64,000 nucleotides of DNA from Symbiodinium natans (lineage: Eukaryota > Sar > Dinophyceae > Suessiales > Symbiodiniaceae): positions 243,501 through 307,500 of the forward strand of contig CAJNDS010002248.1 of assembly GCA_905221605.1 (NCBI GenBank). Reading direction: 5' to 3'. The position numbers and the translations under genes are program-made. The first letter of the stretch is position 1; the number at the start of each line of letters is the position of its first letter. The notes beneath the pieces were generated by a model that worked only from the letters and a program-made list of their open reading frames with translations, did not search any database and was not told the origin of the DNA. This document shows, in pieces, positions 21,019 to 31,874 of this stretch.

Positions 21019-21398
21019 TGAGCCAGAAAGAACTCTAATCAGTTGTAGGGGGAAACCGAGTCGCGTTAGACTTCGGGTTAACTTGGCCTCAGGGCATCGC
21101 CTGGAGATCTAGCTGGCTGGGCTCTAGCTGGTATGCTCGTTAGCGCTTCCGTGTTTCAAGGCGGGTTTAGGGTTTAGGGTTTGGGGGGGGAGGTTCGAAG
21201 GGATGAACACAGGGTATCACCCGACTTGGGGATTCCGATGATGTCAAGAAGAGTTGAGATTTGGAATATTCGCACACTGTGCAGAGAGTTGTGATGCAGA
21301 TGCAACATATTCAGGGGTGGGCGAGGTGACTGAGTGGCCGATGTTCAAGGAGTTTCGGCGAGCTCTTGAGGCGCACCTGGTTCAGGTTTCTGCTGATT

Positions 21399-21446
21399 AA
21401 ACCCTAAACCCTAAACCCTAAACCCTAAACCCTAAACCCTAAACTG
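21399..21446. repeat. Interstitial telomeric tract (CCCTAAA)
   Basis: Six to seven units. Confidence 0.9.
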
Positions 21447-21489
21447 GACTTCTTGACAGCGCAGGCCTGATCACGTAGCAGTCTCAGGT

Positions 21490-21662
21490 CCCTAGGACCC
21501 TCTTTACCTCCAGTTTTATGGCTTATACCTACGACTTTCTGGGTACTTACTACTAGACTTTAGGTAAGCAGAGAGTGTTATGGGTTATACCTACGAGTTC
21601 TGGGTACCTACTACTAAACCCTAAACCCTAAACCCTAATACTTTAAGTTAAGTAGAGTCCCA
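21490..21662. mobile_element. MITE-like family E, rearranged, with telomeric insert
   Basis: CCTAGGACCCTCTTTACCTC left and AGTAGAGTCCCAG right; an internal duplication and CCCTAAA units at 21,615-21,640. Confidence 0.5.
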
Positions 21663-21753
21663 GTTCAGCCCGAAGCTCTCAGCCCATGCCCCTGCAAAGT
21701 AACTGTGCCGCCGCACTTCGGCGTCGCCAAGATAGCTTGCCTGCAGGGGAGAC

Positions 21754-21800
21754 TTGGGATGTTCCCCCTTATGCTAACAATCCGAAAAAAGGGGACTATC
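21754..21800. mobile_element. MITE-like family B, half copy
   Basis: Left half only. Confidence 0.45.
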
Positions 21801-21971
21801 ATAGGGGGGCTTTGGGAGTGGAGCGAAGTCGTCATGCTGTTCAAAAAAATGTAAGTTTGTCACGCGAAGCCTTCCATGTTCTGTCTCCACACTTTCGAGC
21901 GCTAATCCTGGAATCGCGCGTCAAGACATGCCAAGTCTTCCAACAGCACAGGTGCTCAGAGCCCAAGCGAT

Positions 21972-22072
21972 GCCCTAAACCCTAAACCCTAAACCCTAAA
22001 CCCTAAACCCTAAACCCTAAACAGCCTAAACCCTAAACCCTAAACCCTAAACCCTAAACCCTAAACCCTGCC
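21972..22072. repeat. Interstitial telomeric tract (CCCTAAA)
   Basis: Two runs of about seven units separated by CAG. Confidence 0.9.
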
Positions 22073-22699
22073 TAAGCCCTCCCACTCCCATGTCGCAAGT
22101 TTCCTTCTGCACCCGAAAGCCGGACCAAGAAAGCTCAAGCCGAGCTCCAATCAAAAACAGGAGCCAAACTCAACTCTATCACCCAAGGGCCCTGAAAACA
22201 CAGAACCGCCCTCTAAGCCCTCTAACCCCTATTTAGCCCCATGAAGCCCTATTTAGCCCTCCAAGACCTCCAAGCCCTCAGAGCCCTATTTGAGCCGGGG
22301 AGCTGCTTGATGCCAGGACGGAGGCCCACAACCCAAAAAAAACCTGGACCCCGAACCCTCAACCCTAAACCCTTCTTGAACCCAGACTCGGCAGATCAGC
22401 TGGGAAGCAACATTGCATGATCTCACGCAACCCTGCATCAAGCAAAAAACCCCAAACCCTCCACCTTGAACCCTAAACCCTATAAACCCTAGATCCTAAA
22501 CCCTAAACCCTGAACCCTGAACCCTAAACCCCTAAACCCCTAAACCCTAAACCCTAAACCCCTAAACCCTAGTATAAACCCTACTACCCAAGGTTGGGGT
22601 GTTTCCAGGCCTGGGTCTCCACGATGGACTGCGCCTTCGCTTTGCGTGGCTTGGGGTTGGAAGGTTGAGGCTTTGAGGGTTTGCGGGCTTTATTGGCCT

Positions 22700-22960
22700 T
22701 TAGAGGGCTCTACGTAGGGTTTTATAAGGTTTTATAAGGGTTTTATAGGGTTTTATAGGCTTTTATAGGGTTTTATAGGGTTTTACAGGGTTCAAAGGGT
22801 TTATAGGGTGCAAGGGGAAGGTTTTATAAGGTTTAAGGGGTTGAGGGTGTGTCGGATTTGTAGGTTTTATAGGAGTTATAGGGTTGAAAGGTTTGGGGTT
22901 TAAGGGTATAAGGGTGTATATTACGGTTTATAGGGTTCATAGGCGTTAGCGACAAAGAGG
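22700..22960. repeat. GGTTTTATAG-type degenerate array
   Basis: Repeated GGGTTTTATAGG units, probably a drifted telomeric motif, in a T/G-rich stretch extending to about 23,000. Confidence 0.7.
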
Positions 22961-23142
22961 GTTTGTAGGGGTTAGGGGTTAAGGGTTTACGGGAAAAAAG
23001 GGCTCGTCTGGATGAGGCCAGCAGTGAAAGGAGCGGAGCCTACCCTGGCTTTCGGGGGTTTAAGGTTTAGGCGTTTAGCACATGCATCATCCCCTACCGA
23101 CCGCGGCGCGGAATTCTAGACCTGAGGACACATGCAAGCCAC

Positions 23143-23196
23143 CTCTGCCGCCGCGTCTGCAGCTACTGCCACCTCGTTGGTGAGCCGCGCTATCTC
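23143..23196 (-). CDS. Candidate microexon, EIARLTNEVAVAADAAAE
   Basis: 54 nt, acceptor TTGCAG, donor GAG|GTGGCTTG (GT type). Paralog at 59,406 has three residue differences. Related in pattern to EIAARLASEAA blocks at 27-32 kb. Confidence 0.48.
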
Positions 23197-23411
23197 CTGC
23201 AACATCCTACACGCCGTGACCCCTGCAGACTGTCCGGCTTGATTTGAGACATGACTCTGCCCATGTAGGAAAATTCGGATACTTGGTCTAGATATATATG
23301 TAAATGCAGACGCCTTCCTCCCCGGAGCCTACTTACATGACCCCTGGCTGCAAGCATCCCAAGCTCGTGAGTTCGCAGCCCCTTTGCTGCATCCATCTTG
23401 AGCCCACGTGC

Positions 23412-23456
23412 CTGGGCCTCCCTGAGGGCTTCGGCAGCTTGAGCAGCAGAATTGGC
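23412..23456 (-). CDS. Candidate microexon, ANSAAQAAEALREAQ
   Basis: 45 nt, acceptor CAAAGAG, donor CAG|GCACGTGGG. Paralog at 60,410 reads AGAAAQAAESLREAQ with the same donor context. Ala-rich helix. Confidence 0.48.
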
Positions 23457-23917
23457 CTCTTTGAAGGCCAGGCTTCATCAGGCTTGAGGCCGAAAGAGCG
23501 GGGCGGGGGGGGGGGGAGTTCCTGGACCTCAACTCCAGAAGGCGCGCTTGCGCCTGAGCAGTTGCAAGACCCTTCTCACTACCGGGTTTCGGCGCGCGGC
23601 CTCCCCGAAACCTTGCCTTTTTGGTTTTTCGTTTGACACCAGGTCAGCTCTCTTGTCGAGGCCTTGGCAGCCTAAAACCAGGCCTAACGCAAAAGGCGCA
23701 TAAGGTTTAGTACTCGGGGATTCGGGTGTCCGAGCCGTGAGCCGGTCTGAAGCACCAAGCACAGTATGATTGCCTCAAAGCCCTGAAATTCTTGCAAAAG
23801 CCAAATACAAGCCCCGCTCACGAGCACCCTGTTCCTGCCAGTTCTGCATGAAACTCACCTTTCGTTCGAAGTCCCTAAAAAGCCCTAAACCCTATACCCT
23901 CTACAACCGCATGCGAC

Positions 23918-23951
23918 CTCGGCGGGGTGAACGGGCTCCGATATAGCCGAC
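23918..23951 (-). CDS. Candidate microexon, SAISEPVHPAE (phase shifted)
   Basis: 34 nt between CCTCAG and GAG|GTCGCA; paralog at 61,763. Needs a phase-2 acceptor for this frame. Confidence 0.35.
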
Positions 23952-24324
23952 CTGAGGTTAGGCTCGTTGGAGCAGGATGTCTAGAATCCATGTCTGTGCT
24001 CTATTAGGGCTTAGGGTTTAGGGTTTAAGGTTTCCTGTCTGTGCTCTATTTGTGTAAGGTAAGCTACATGCGAAGTGCATGAATTCGCCTGAGAAAACGA
24101 CCCGCAGGCCCGAAACCTTCTCGCTTTGCGGGTTGAATCCGACACACCCTCCGACTCACAACCCTGGAGCCCTCCAAAGTATGCAAGACAGTGAAGCCTC
24201 CGACCGGGCAGAACACCTACGCCCACGCAAGAAAGTTGCAGGGTGCACATCGCGTCCGACACCAAAATTCGCGCGAGCATCAGCTGGGCGCTGCACGTCG
24301 GGGAGGGCACCTCCGAGGGGACCT

Positions 24325-24418
24325 GGGTCGGAACAGCTACTCATCGTATTCCCTTGGGGTCCCTTGATAATTATACTTTAATAACCCCGCCAAAACCCTA
24401 TTCTAATTACTAAGGCCC
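24325..24418 (-). mobile_element. MITE-like family A, reverse orientation
   Basis: Ends GGGTCGGAA/TAAGGCCC. Inserted next to GAGGGGACCTGGGT, where the paralog at 62,115 has the element in the other orientation. Confidence 0.65.
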
Positions 24419-24506
24419 ATTCGTGTGCCTGAATGGGGATCGGTTGGGCTGCACGATGGTGCACTCAGGTTCGCAGGGCTCCTGACGTCCCACAAAGCCC
24501 ATGGGA

Positions 24507-24619
24507 CCCAAAGAGCTCAATACCCCTTGATTCAGGAATCTACCGCCTCAAATCATATTAGGATCCCTCTTATGATTTAAGGTATATTCCTTAAGTAAGG
24601 GGTATGGGGCTCATTGGGG
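24507..24619. mobile_element. MITE-like element, single copy
   Basis: Inverted ends: CCCAAAGAGCTCAATACCCC at left against AAGGGGTATGGGGCTCATTG at right, about 30 bp with some mismatches. Confidence 0.5.
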
Positions 24620-25023
24620 ACTCAGGGGCAAGGCCGCAAGCCATGAACACCCGTGTGACTCTCCAGTGGCTCAGCTAGGAGACGCGGAACCCTGGACACT
24701 TTGCCAAAACTACGACGTACTACGAGCATGCTCAGGTCAGGAGCAACCCTAAACCCTAAACCCTAACCCTAAGCCTTCTGAAACCCAGGATACCCCAACT
24801 CGCCTTGGGAATCTTGGGCTCCAAAGGCAGGGCAAAGTCCCAAGTTGCATTAACCCAGACCGCCAAAAAGGATCCCCAACATATAGAAACCCCAGATAGT
24901 ACCCTATACTATTGGGTCATTCTTAGGAACCCTTAAGGGGATCTACTTCTTGGGATCCTCCCAGAAATCGGGGAAAGGGTGACAGCTTGAGCCACTGAGC
25001 CACCGCGCCGGAGTCGGTTGGAC

Positions 25024-25059
25024 CTCCTCGGCCGGCTGCTGGGGGGCCTCTCTGGGGGC
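25024..25059 (-). CDS. Candidate microexon, APREAPQQPAEE
   Basis: 36 nt, acceptor GCGAAG, donor GAG|GTCCAAC. The paralogous site near 62,510 is shortened; conservation continues past the donor (25,024 down to 24,975), so the exon limit is uncertain. Confidence 0.3.
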
Positions 25060-25348
25060 CTTCGCGGGAGTGTCACTGCCAGGTTGGGCTATGCGGCCTC
25101 AAAATCGTCATAATGAACCCCTGAAAAAAGGGCCTTTCATAATAGCCCATCCTGGGGGGGGGACCTGCCCCTGGCTTCATTCCTACGCCTTCAATCACGT
25201 GCAAAACCCTAGAACCTGGAAGCCAAATCATTTGAAACCCATGTCGGATTGCGAGATGGTAGGCAGAATGCTCTGTTACATCGGTCGAAATGGCGCATAC
25301 GAAGGCTGCAGTCTGCAGTCTCAAACCCCCGGTGCACACGCAGTGCGC

Positions 25349-25384
25349 CTCCACTTGCACGACCTCTGGCTTCGCTGGAACTGC
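25349..25384 (-). CDS. Candidate microexon, AVPAKPEVVQVE
   Basis: 36 nt, acceptor GCGACAG, donor GAG|GCGCAC. First of the two AAPAKPEVVQVE copies in unit 1; corresponds to 62,869. Confidence 0.45.
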
Positions 25385-25604
25385 CTGTCGCAAGACAAAA
25401 TCGCTGCTGTCTTGAGTCGTTCGCAGGCCTCAAGTTTTCGCTGGCGTCATGGTGTCGCATCAAGCTATGCTGGCTCCGGATCGGTGGTACCCCCCCCCAA
25501 AAAAAAAAAAAACTTCCAACCTTACCCAACCTTGCTGCAGCCTTCAAACCGCTGCAGGCTGCAAGAGCAACCTGGACCACAAAGCTAATCCACGCTTGTG
25601 GCAC

Positions 25605-25643
25605 CTCCACCGGCACAACGTCCGGCTTCGCGGGAGGAGCTGC
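25605..25643 (-). CDS. Candidate microexon, AAPPAKPDVVPVE
   Basis: 39 nt, acceptor CGAAAG, donor GAG|GTGCCAC. One codon longer than its neighbours. Lies about 256 bp from the previous copy. Confidence 0.45.
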
Positions 25644-25649
25644 CTTTCG

Positions 25650-26370
25650 GAACACAACATGAGCTGCTGCCTTGTGTCGTGTAGCGCATGTAAACGTGCG
25701 GTCCCAAAGTGTGTGTCTGTTTCATATGCCTCAGGTGTTCGCAATCATTCTATGCTGGCTAAGGATTCAACCCTCCAAAAAAGGCTCCCGCACATGCTCA
25801 ACCCAATGCAAGAGCCGGGTGCAACCAGAACAGCCCCGAAATCCGATTCTTGCCACAGCATGGTAGACACAGAGGGGGCCGCGGAACCGGAGACCTGCTA
25901 GACCGGTTGCCGTCACGACAATGCACCGGGAGCTCGGCAAGTCTTTGAGATACCCGGGGATGCTTTAAAGGGCTTGCTTTTGCCCGTAGGTGTTGAGCTT
26001 GGGATGTTGATGGCCTGCATTTTGTGACCTCATAGACCCTAAGTGTGCGTGTGGAAGGGGTAGGCGTTCAGCTTAGGATGAAAGTGCGGAAGAGGGAACT
26101 TGCCGGGAGTAGCTAGCAACCGCCTTCGCTGTCACGCGTCCTGATTCGGGTGAACTCTGGAGGCAACGCGTGAACGTCGAAAGCTTCTGTTTTTACAAGC
26201 CCATCTCCATGGGCTCAGAAAGGGAGTCTGGAGCTCCCCATTGGTGTGAAGGGGCGTTGCGCAGCATTGCTCGGTTGATTTCGTGCCGTGGCTCGCTTTT
26301 TGAAAGTTGTGCAGCTTGCGCCGTTTCATGTTTGTTCATTAAACCCCATATAGGCCCCTGAGCCCTGAAA
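25650..26370. other. Intron-like stretch at the end of unit 1
   Basis: No conserved block found; lies between the AAPAKP exons and a short telomeric run at 26,380-26,406. Confidence 0.45.
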
Positions 26371-26519
26371 GCCCTACATAAACCCTAAACCCTAAACCCT
26401 AAACCCTACAAGCCCTGCACCATCGCATAAGCGCTACACCTTCCAAGCATGAGAACTGGCGACCCGCGGCCTCCTGTCCAAGCGTGGAGAGACCCGAGGC
26501 CTCCTAAGCCGGCTCCGAG

Positions 26520-26605
26520 AGGTTTAGGGTTTAGGGTTTAGGGTTTCTGGTTTAGGGTTTAGGGTTTTTGGTTCAGGGTTTAGGGTTTCGGGGTTTAGGG
26601 TTGCT
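26520..26605. repeat. Interstitial telomeric tract (TTTAGGG)
   Basis: About ten units with GGTTTC and GGTTCA variants. Confidence 0.85.
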
Positions 26606-26877
26606 TTCTAATCCACCGGTTGCGGCTTCGGGAACATGATTCCACCTCGCAACGTTGCCAACGAGAGTACCTACATGCTTCTTTTGAAGCGGCTCCTCTT
26701 GAAGCCGGAGATTCCAAACTTTCAGCTGGAGCATCGCTTCGGGCTTTCGCTCAGAGTCGCGATCTCCAACCCAAAATCCAGACTGCCCACAACATAGACA
26801 CGCATTAATGCCATGCACAAGTGTTCGTGCGCGCGCACACGCACGCACATACGAGTACGAGCCCGCACGCTTGCGCT

Positions 26878-26928
26878 CTTGCACTTTGCCAAGGATGGCG
26901 CCACCAAGGACGGCGACACGGATGACGC
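26878..26928 (-). CDS. Candidate microexon, ASSVSPSLVAPSLAKCK
   Basis: 51 nt after CAGCCAG. Copies at 28,152 (36 nt) and 29,521 (51 nt) differ by a 15-nt in-frame indel. The donor is not a clear GY in any copy, so the 3' limit is provisional. Confidence 0.35.
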
Positions 26929-27560
26929 CTGGCTGTGAATCCAAGGCTAACATGGGCTTCCATATTCTAGGGGTCCCTGCTTGACACTCGCGGCCCAAAG
27001 AGCTTTTTGGGAAACTTTTGGAGGTCTTTGAATCTGAAGGATTCAGTTTGAGTTTGGCGCGGCTGGGAGAGGGGTTACGGTTCCAGATCTCTGTGTGCCC
27101 CGTGACTCGATCCGAATCATCCTCCGGTTTCGCTTCACACTCACGCACGGGCCGCACGGGCTCAGAGCTCTTCAGCCCAAAGCTGGTCTACTCCGATTCA
27201 TTGAGTTTGGAGATCGGTCTCAACTGTCGCACCCAAAACCTTGAGAAATGAAACCCTGTGGGTCCTGTCAGCCCAAGCCCTAAGCCTTGACTTTCGACCC
27301 CAAGTCTTGGACCAAAAAGTGGTGAATCCTCTTCTTCGGGAACTCCTCATTCTATGCAAGTTTCAATGCTGAAGCAGCAGGACCCTGAGCTGAGCTTAGG
27401 CTTGATCGAAGTGGGTGCCCTTGAGAGCCAAAGTCTTCTGGGTGCCGCACCCACGATGAAGGGCGGCCCTTTCAACGCCCATGTGGTTGAAGTAAGGGTA
27501 ATGGCTACTAACACTGTAGGTAAATCGAGTCGCAGGGATACCTATAGAGTACCCCGAAGC

Positions 27561-27605
27561 CTGGGCAGCGGAGGCTGCTTCGCTGGCGAGCCGTGCTGCG
27601 ATCTC
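27561..27605 (-). CDS. Candidate microexon, EIAARLASEAASAAQ
   Basis: 45 nt, acceptor TTCCCAG, donor CAG|GCTTCG. Copies at 28,916 and 31,817. Confidence 0.52.
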
Positions 27606-27738
27606 CTGGGAATACACTGTTGGGAATCAGCCTGGCTTGTTAAGCTTCTGTGTGGTACGTGCTTGCAAGCTGGGCGCATCTGGCCGCACGGTAGCACCTT
27701 AGAGCCCTTCTTTCTCTGTGTGTTCCCCGGGGGGGAGC

Positions 27739-27783
27739 CTGGGCGGCTTGAACTTCTTGATCAGCTTGACCAGAAGCGCTGGC
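27739..27783 (-). CDS. Candidate microexon, ASASGQADQEVQAAQ
   Basis: 45 nt, acceptor GCACAG, donor CAG|GCTCCC. Copies at 29,106, 32,185 and 425. Confidence 0.52.
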
Positions 27784-28151
27784 CTGTGCTGCAGGCACTT
27801 CCTCCGCCCCTCCACGCAAAGTCGCGAGACTACAAAGCACTCGCTTCATGCTCCTGATATAGCCCCTCTGAACACGTGCTGAGCTCAGTTGCTGTGCGAT
27901 CAGGGGCCCTGGCTTCGACATTTTGTGTGTCAAACCCAGGCTGTTTCAAGCGCATGTGAACTTGATCCCGGAACCCAAGAAAAAAAAACCTAAAATCCAA
28001 CTGTGGAACAGCAAAATACATGAAGCCCTAGTTCCCGATCTCATGCCACGCCCCCCCCCCCCCTGCTTCTGAAATAGGCTACACCTCTTGGTACCGGTGT
28101 TGCACCCACACACACAGAGAAGAAAAATAAAAAAAACTACTGGCTTACAGA

Positions 28152-28187
28152 CTTGCACTTTGCCAAGGGCGGCACCACGGATGCCAC
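28152..28187 (-). CDS. Candidate microexon, VASVVPPLAKCK
   Basis: 36 nt after a CCAG acceptor; lacks five residues relative to 26,878 and 29,521 without changing frame. Confidence 0.35.
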
Positions 28188-28462
28188 CTGGCTGCGATTC
28201 CAAGGTTCAGATGGAGCATGTGGAGAGGCTGAGGATTCGGGGCCCCCGAAAAAAGCACGTGGCTGCTTTGAGTGTCTCAAGGCCCAAGAGCTCTTTGGGG
28301 AACTGTCGAGGTTTCGGTGGAATCTGGGAAGGTTTCCTTGGCGGGATTGATGTCAGAGGGGGGAAGGGGGGGAGGAAGAGGGGGGTCGAAAGCCTGGACC
28401 AGGAGCACTCTTGCGTGCCGAAGAAGCGGGTTCATCACTTCGAGGTCCAAAACTTGGGGGGT

Positions 28463-28592
28463 AGGGTTTAGGGTTTAGGGTTCAGGGTTCAGGGTTCAGG
28501 GTTCAGGGTTCAGGGTTCAGGGTTCAGGGTTTAGGGTTTAGGGTTTAGGGTTTAGGGTTTAGGGTTTAGGGTTTAGGGTTTAGGGTTTAGGC
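28463..28592. repeat. Interstitial telomeric tract with TTCAGGG block
   Basis: Two TTTAGGG units, eight TTCAGGG units, then ten TTTAGGG units: a local block of one variant inside a normal array. Confidence 0.9.
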
Positions 28593-28683
28593 TTGGGGGC
28601 TTCAGAGCTTTGGGCTGATGGGACTCACAGCATCGGCGCAGATGCTTTCCGAGCACTTCTCGGGCCCAGCCCTGGGCTCAAGA

Positions 28684-28751
28684 AACCTAAACCCTAAACC
28701 CTAAACCCTAAACCCTAAACCCTAAACCCTAAACCCTAAACCCTAAACCCC
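28684..28751. repeat. Interstitial telomeric tract (CCCTAAA)
   Basis: Nine to ten units, opposite in orientation to the tract 90 bp to the left. Confidence 0.9.
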
Positions 28752-28915
28752 ACGCGGCCTGTGGGTGTGAGTCCAAAAACTCCTCTTCATGTTCAAGTGT
28801 CTACGCGGAAGCAGCAGGGCGCCCAACTGTTTCAACTTGTTCCCCCTTGAAAGCCAAATATTATCGGTGCCGCACCCACTAAAGCCGTAAACGTCAGACC
28901 TGGCTAAGCCGAAGC

Positions 28916-28960
28916 CTTGGCAGCAGCGGCTGCTTCGCTGGCGAGCCGTGCTGCGATCTC
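28916..28960 (-). CDS. Candidate microexon, EIAARLASEAAAAAK
   Basis: 45 nt, acceptor TTCCAG, donor AAG|GCTTCGGC. Differs from 27,561 by Ser/Ala and Gln/Lys changes. Confidence 0.52.
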
Positions 28961-29105
28961 CTGGAATTGCACTGTTGGGACTTCGCCTCTGGCTTGTTTA
29001 AATGCTGGCTTCGCTGCGGTATGTGCTGCAAGCTGGACGCCTGTTGCCGCAACCTAGCACCTTAGAGCCCTGCGTTCCCTGTATGTTTCGCTGGGGGCGG
29101 GAAGC

Positions 29106-29150
29106 CTGGGCGGCTCGAACTTCTTGATCGGCTTGACCAGAAGCGCTGGC
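29106..29150 (-). CDS. Candidate microexon, ASASGQADQEVRAAQ
   Basis: 45 nt, acceptor CTTAG, donor CAG|GCTTCC. One residue differs from 27,739. Confidence 0.5.
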
Positions 29151-29227
29151 CTAAGAGCTCAAGCCCTCATGCTCCGGAGGCCCAAAACTTCGAGTCAACA
29201 TGCAAAACGCTATATAAACCCCATGGG

Positions 29228-29328
29228 TTGGGATGTTCCCCCTTATACTAACAGTCCTTAATGGGGATGAAAAATAGGGGTACTAGAATCCCTTTTCAGG
29301 ACTGTTAGTATAAGGGGGAGCATCCCAA
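29228..29328. mobile_element. MITE-like family B, best copy
   Basis: About 28-bp terminal inverted repeats with one mismatch, through ACTAACAGTCCT and AGGACTGTTAGT; total about 101 bp. Confidence 0.8.
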
Positions 29329-29520
29329 CCTATGGGTTCAGACCCTAACTGTGTCAAGCGCAGGCAACTTAACTTCATCTCGGAACCCCAAAGCCCCCAA
29401 AATCCCACGGAGAAGCCGCAAAATCACCATGAAGATTTTGGTTCCTCATCTCATGCCACGTCGCCCTGCTTCTGTGGAAACAGAGCTTTCATGGTCTCTC
29501 TCTACACACACGCCTATACC

Positions 29521-29571
29521 CTTGCACTTTGCCAAGGACGGCGCAACCAAGGAAGGCGCCCCTGATGCCAC
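29521..29571 (-). CDS. Candidate microexon, VASGAPSLVAPSLAKCK
   Basis: 51 nt after ATCCAGCCAG, followed by AAG|GGTATAG. See 26,878 for the length series. Confidence 0.35.
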
Positions 29572-31107
29572 CTGGCTGGATTCTCAAGGTTCAGAATGGA
29601 TGTGGACAATGTGAGGCTTCGGGGCCCGAAAACCACGTGGCTGCTTGACATTCAAGACCCAGGACCGGCCTCAACTGCTGCTCCCCAAACCCTCAAATTC
29701 TACCCTGTGAGTCCCCCCCATCAGCCAAGCTCTGTTTGCATCCACCAGCCAAGCTCTAAAAGCCGAAACCCCAAGTTTGGGACCTCAAAATGGTGAACCC
29801 TCTTTTTCGGCAACTCCTCCTGATTATCTTCAAGCTATGCTGCGAAGGTCGGCCCCCAACCATTTAGACTTGAACCTGTCCGGAGGGGCCCCTCGGGTCC
29901 TCTTGAAAGCCAAGTCTTTGGGTGCCGCACCCACCGAAGGCGGCCATGTCAATAACCAACTTTCGAAAAAACTTGTAACCCTGAACCCTGAACTCCACAC
30001 GGTTTAGGGTTTAGGGTTTAGGGTTTAGGGTGGGACTTACACCACTCCGAACGATGAAACCTCTTAAATCCCGAGGCCCCCCCAAAGCGTGCGGCCGCAC
30101 TTCGGCAAGTCCAGGAGGGCTGATCTGCAATGTGACCCAGAGGGTTTAGGGTTTAGGGTTTAAGGGGTCCATATGTAGCAGTACGATTATGCAATCAGGT
30201 ACCCCAAAACCCTTAAGTGTGAGGGTTTTTGGGTACCTCATTCCATAATAGTACTACATATGGACCCTTTGGGTGAAGGGACTGCGTTCCCCTAAGGTCT
30301 GGCAGTTTCTTACCACGCAGGTGGCGACCCCAACATGTCGCAGCATCTTCTGCACTCCTACCTCAACCAAAATCCCAAACCTTGAGCGCAGCCATTTCAA
30401 CGAAGTTGACATCCCTTCAGCCAAATTCCGCAGCAAACCAGGATGCCAGGGCCAATAAATTGCAAAACCTAGGGCAGGAAAGTTAAAAAAACAACCACGC
30501 CAAATGAAACCTCACACTTGAAATCCCCTCAACCCTATCTGAAACATCTTGGAGTTCGGAGATATAATAAAGAGTGGCTTGCGACCCCACCCCCCACCCC
30601 CCAACTACCCAAAACCCCTTCCCCTAAACCCTAAACCCCAAACCCTATACGGGAACCTTGCAAAACCCAGGGACGAAACCCCTATCACCCCTTGAGGTAA
30701 CACATACGGCTTTCGCAGAGTTTAAAGCTTCAAAGCCAAGCCCTTTACTCCCCGAAGGCGTACCAACCATGGTTACCAGGGGGTTCCGGTAAGGGATTAC
30801 ACAGCCTAAGCCACCCACCCAATCAAGGGTCCAACCACCCAGACCAACACCCCTGATCCCAAACCCACTTTTCCCACTGTGGAAAGCTCCTGAGGCCGTC
30901 CTTGAGCCATAAAGTACAAGAAAGACATGTTTCACGTCTTTCCTAACAATCTTACCACATCTCCGCACACTAAACCCTACACCCTAAACCCTAAACCCTA
31001 AACTCTAGACCCTGAACCCTAAACCCTACCCCCCCTCCCTTTGCCCGCCGGCCTGGGAATGGACCTGGGACCCTGACCCAGACCGCACCCTGGCCTCGCA
31101 AGCTCGG
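29572..31107. other. Mostly unannotated intron-like stretch
   Basis: Holds a family G element (30,136) and short telomeric runs (30,002, 30,968). 29,800-29,945 repeats sequence seen at 27,340-27,470 and 28,780-28,890 (ending GGTGCCGCACCCAC). Nothing else recognised. Confidence 0.5.
30136..30273. mobile_element. MITE-like family G with telomeric insert in its end
   Basis: Ends CCCAGAGGG and CCCTTTGGG; TTTAGGG units (30,143-30,163) lie inside the left inverted repeat, before GGTCCATATGTAG. Confidence 0.7.
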
Positions 31108-31256
31108 GTTCAGGGTTCAGGGTTCAGGGTGCTGGGTTTAGGGTTTAGGGTCTGGGTTTAGGGGTTTAGGGTTTAGGGTCTAGGGTTTAGGGTCTAGGGT
31201 TTAGGGGTTTCGGGTTTAGGATCTAGGGTTTAGGGTTTAAGGGTTTAGGGTTTTTT
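31108..31256. repeat. Degenerate interstitial telomeric tract (TTTAGGG)
   Basis: Mixed TTCAGGG, TTTAGGG and TCTAGGG units ending in T6. Confidence 0.85.
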
Positions 31257-31302
31257 GTTTGGTTGCCACCCGCACAGCTGACACTCCGGGCACATTGCAG
31301 GG
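31251..31302. other. T6-GGTTGCCACCCGC motif next to a telomeric tract
   Basis: Positional counterpart of 1,251 in unit 2, ending CATTGCAGGGA. Downstream similarity to 37,421-37,500 continues for about 80 bp (GACATC...ACGCAG). The 45-codon plus-strand frame at 31,319-31,456 after it is unsupported by a second copy. Confidence 0.45.
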
Positions 31303-31630
31303 ACCCTTTCCGGGAATGACTGTCATTGAGGAAGACATCGTGCCTTTAAAGTTGACGCAGAAAAGTTCGGGGGCAAGGCTTCAGAAAGACATGTACCTAT
31401 GCTTCAAATACAACACCAAAACACATATTGGGTTGAGGGAGAAGACTCGCTTCTGATCTGTTTCGGGCTTAGGGTTCATCTTTTGTGTTCCGCTCCGCTC
31501 TAAATTGAGGCCGTCGGGTTTCGAGGCTCACGCTCGCACACAACCGGCAAGGCTTCAAAATGTCCATCAAACGTATGCACTCGCGGTTAAGCTTTGCAAA
31601 GGATAAGCGATCTCAGGATGGCGAGGGCAA

Positions 31631-31752
31631 TATAGGGGTCGGAATAACTGCTAATAATGTTCCCTTATGGTCCCTTTATCACTATACTACAATACCCCCC
31701 CCCCCCCCCCCAAACAAAAAAAAAAACTATTCTAGTTCCTAAGGCCCCTATA
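31631..31752 (-). mobile_element. MITE-like family A with poly-C
   Basis: Best view of the ends: TATAGGGGTCGGAATA at left and the complement of TATAGGGGCCTTAG at right. Contains a C15 run. Confidence 0.7.
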
Positions 31753-31816
31753 TAGTAATCCGCAAACCACGCCGAATGTCAAAAACAAGCGCGCGGGGGG
31801 CAAAAGTGAGCCAAGC

Positions 31817-31861
31817 CTTGGCAGCAGCGGCTGCTTCGCTGGCGAGCCGTGCTGCGATCTC
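31817..31861 (-). CDS. Candidate microexon, EIAARLASEAAAAAK (third copy)
   Basis: Encodes the same 15 residues as 28,916 with donor AAG|GCTTGG, but the acceptor has changed to CCCGG. A family F element has inserted 13 nt upstream on the minus strand, so this copy may not splice. Confidence 0.4.
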
Positions 31862-31874
31862 CCGGGAGCACACT

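Larger units (their letters stand above)
425..25960 (-). other. Paralogous unit 1 of the duplicated locus
   Basis: About 25 kb that aligns in the same order and orientation with 27.5-63.7 kb. Anchors seen by eye include 1,410 with 34,006; 8,092 with 41,996; 9,519 with 42,577; 10,461 with 43,156; 13,236 with 45,680; 23,143 with 59,406; 23,412 with 60,410; and 25,349 with 62,869. Similarity is highest in the short exon-like blocks and patchy between them. Unit 1 carries the 53-bp satellite and the spliced-leader retrocopy, which unit 2 lacks. Confidence 0.65.
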
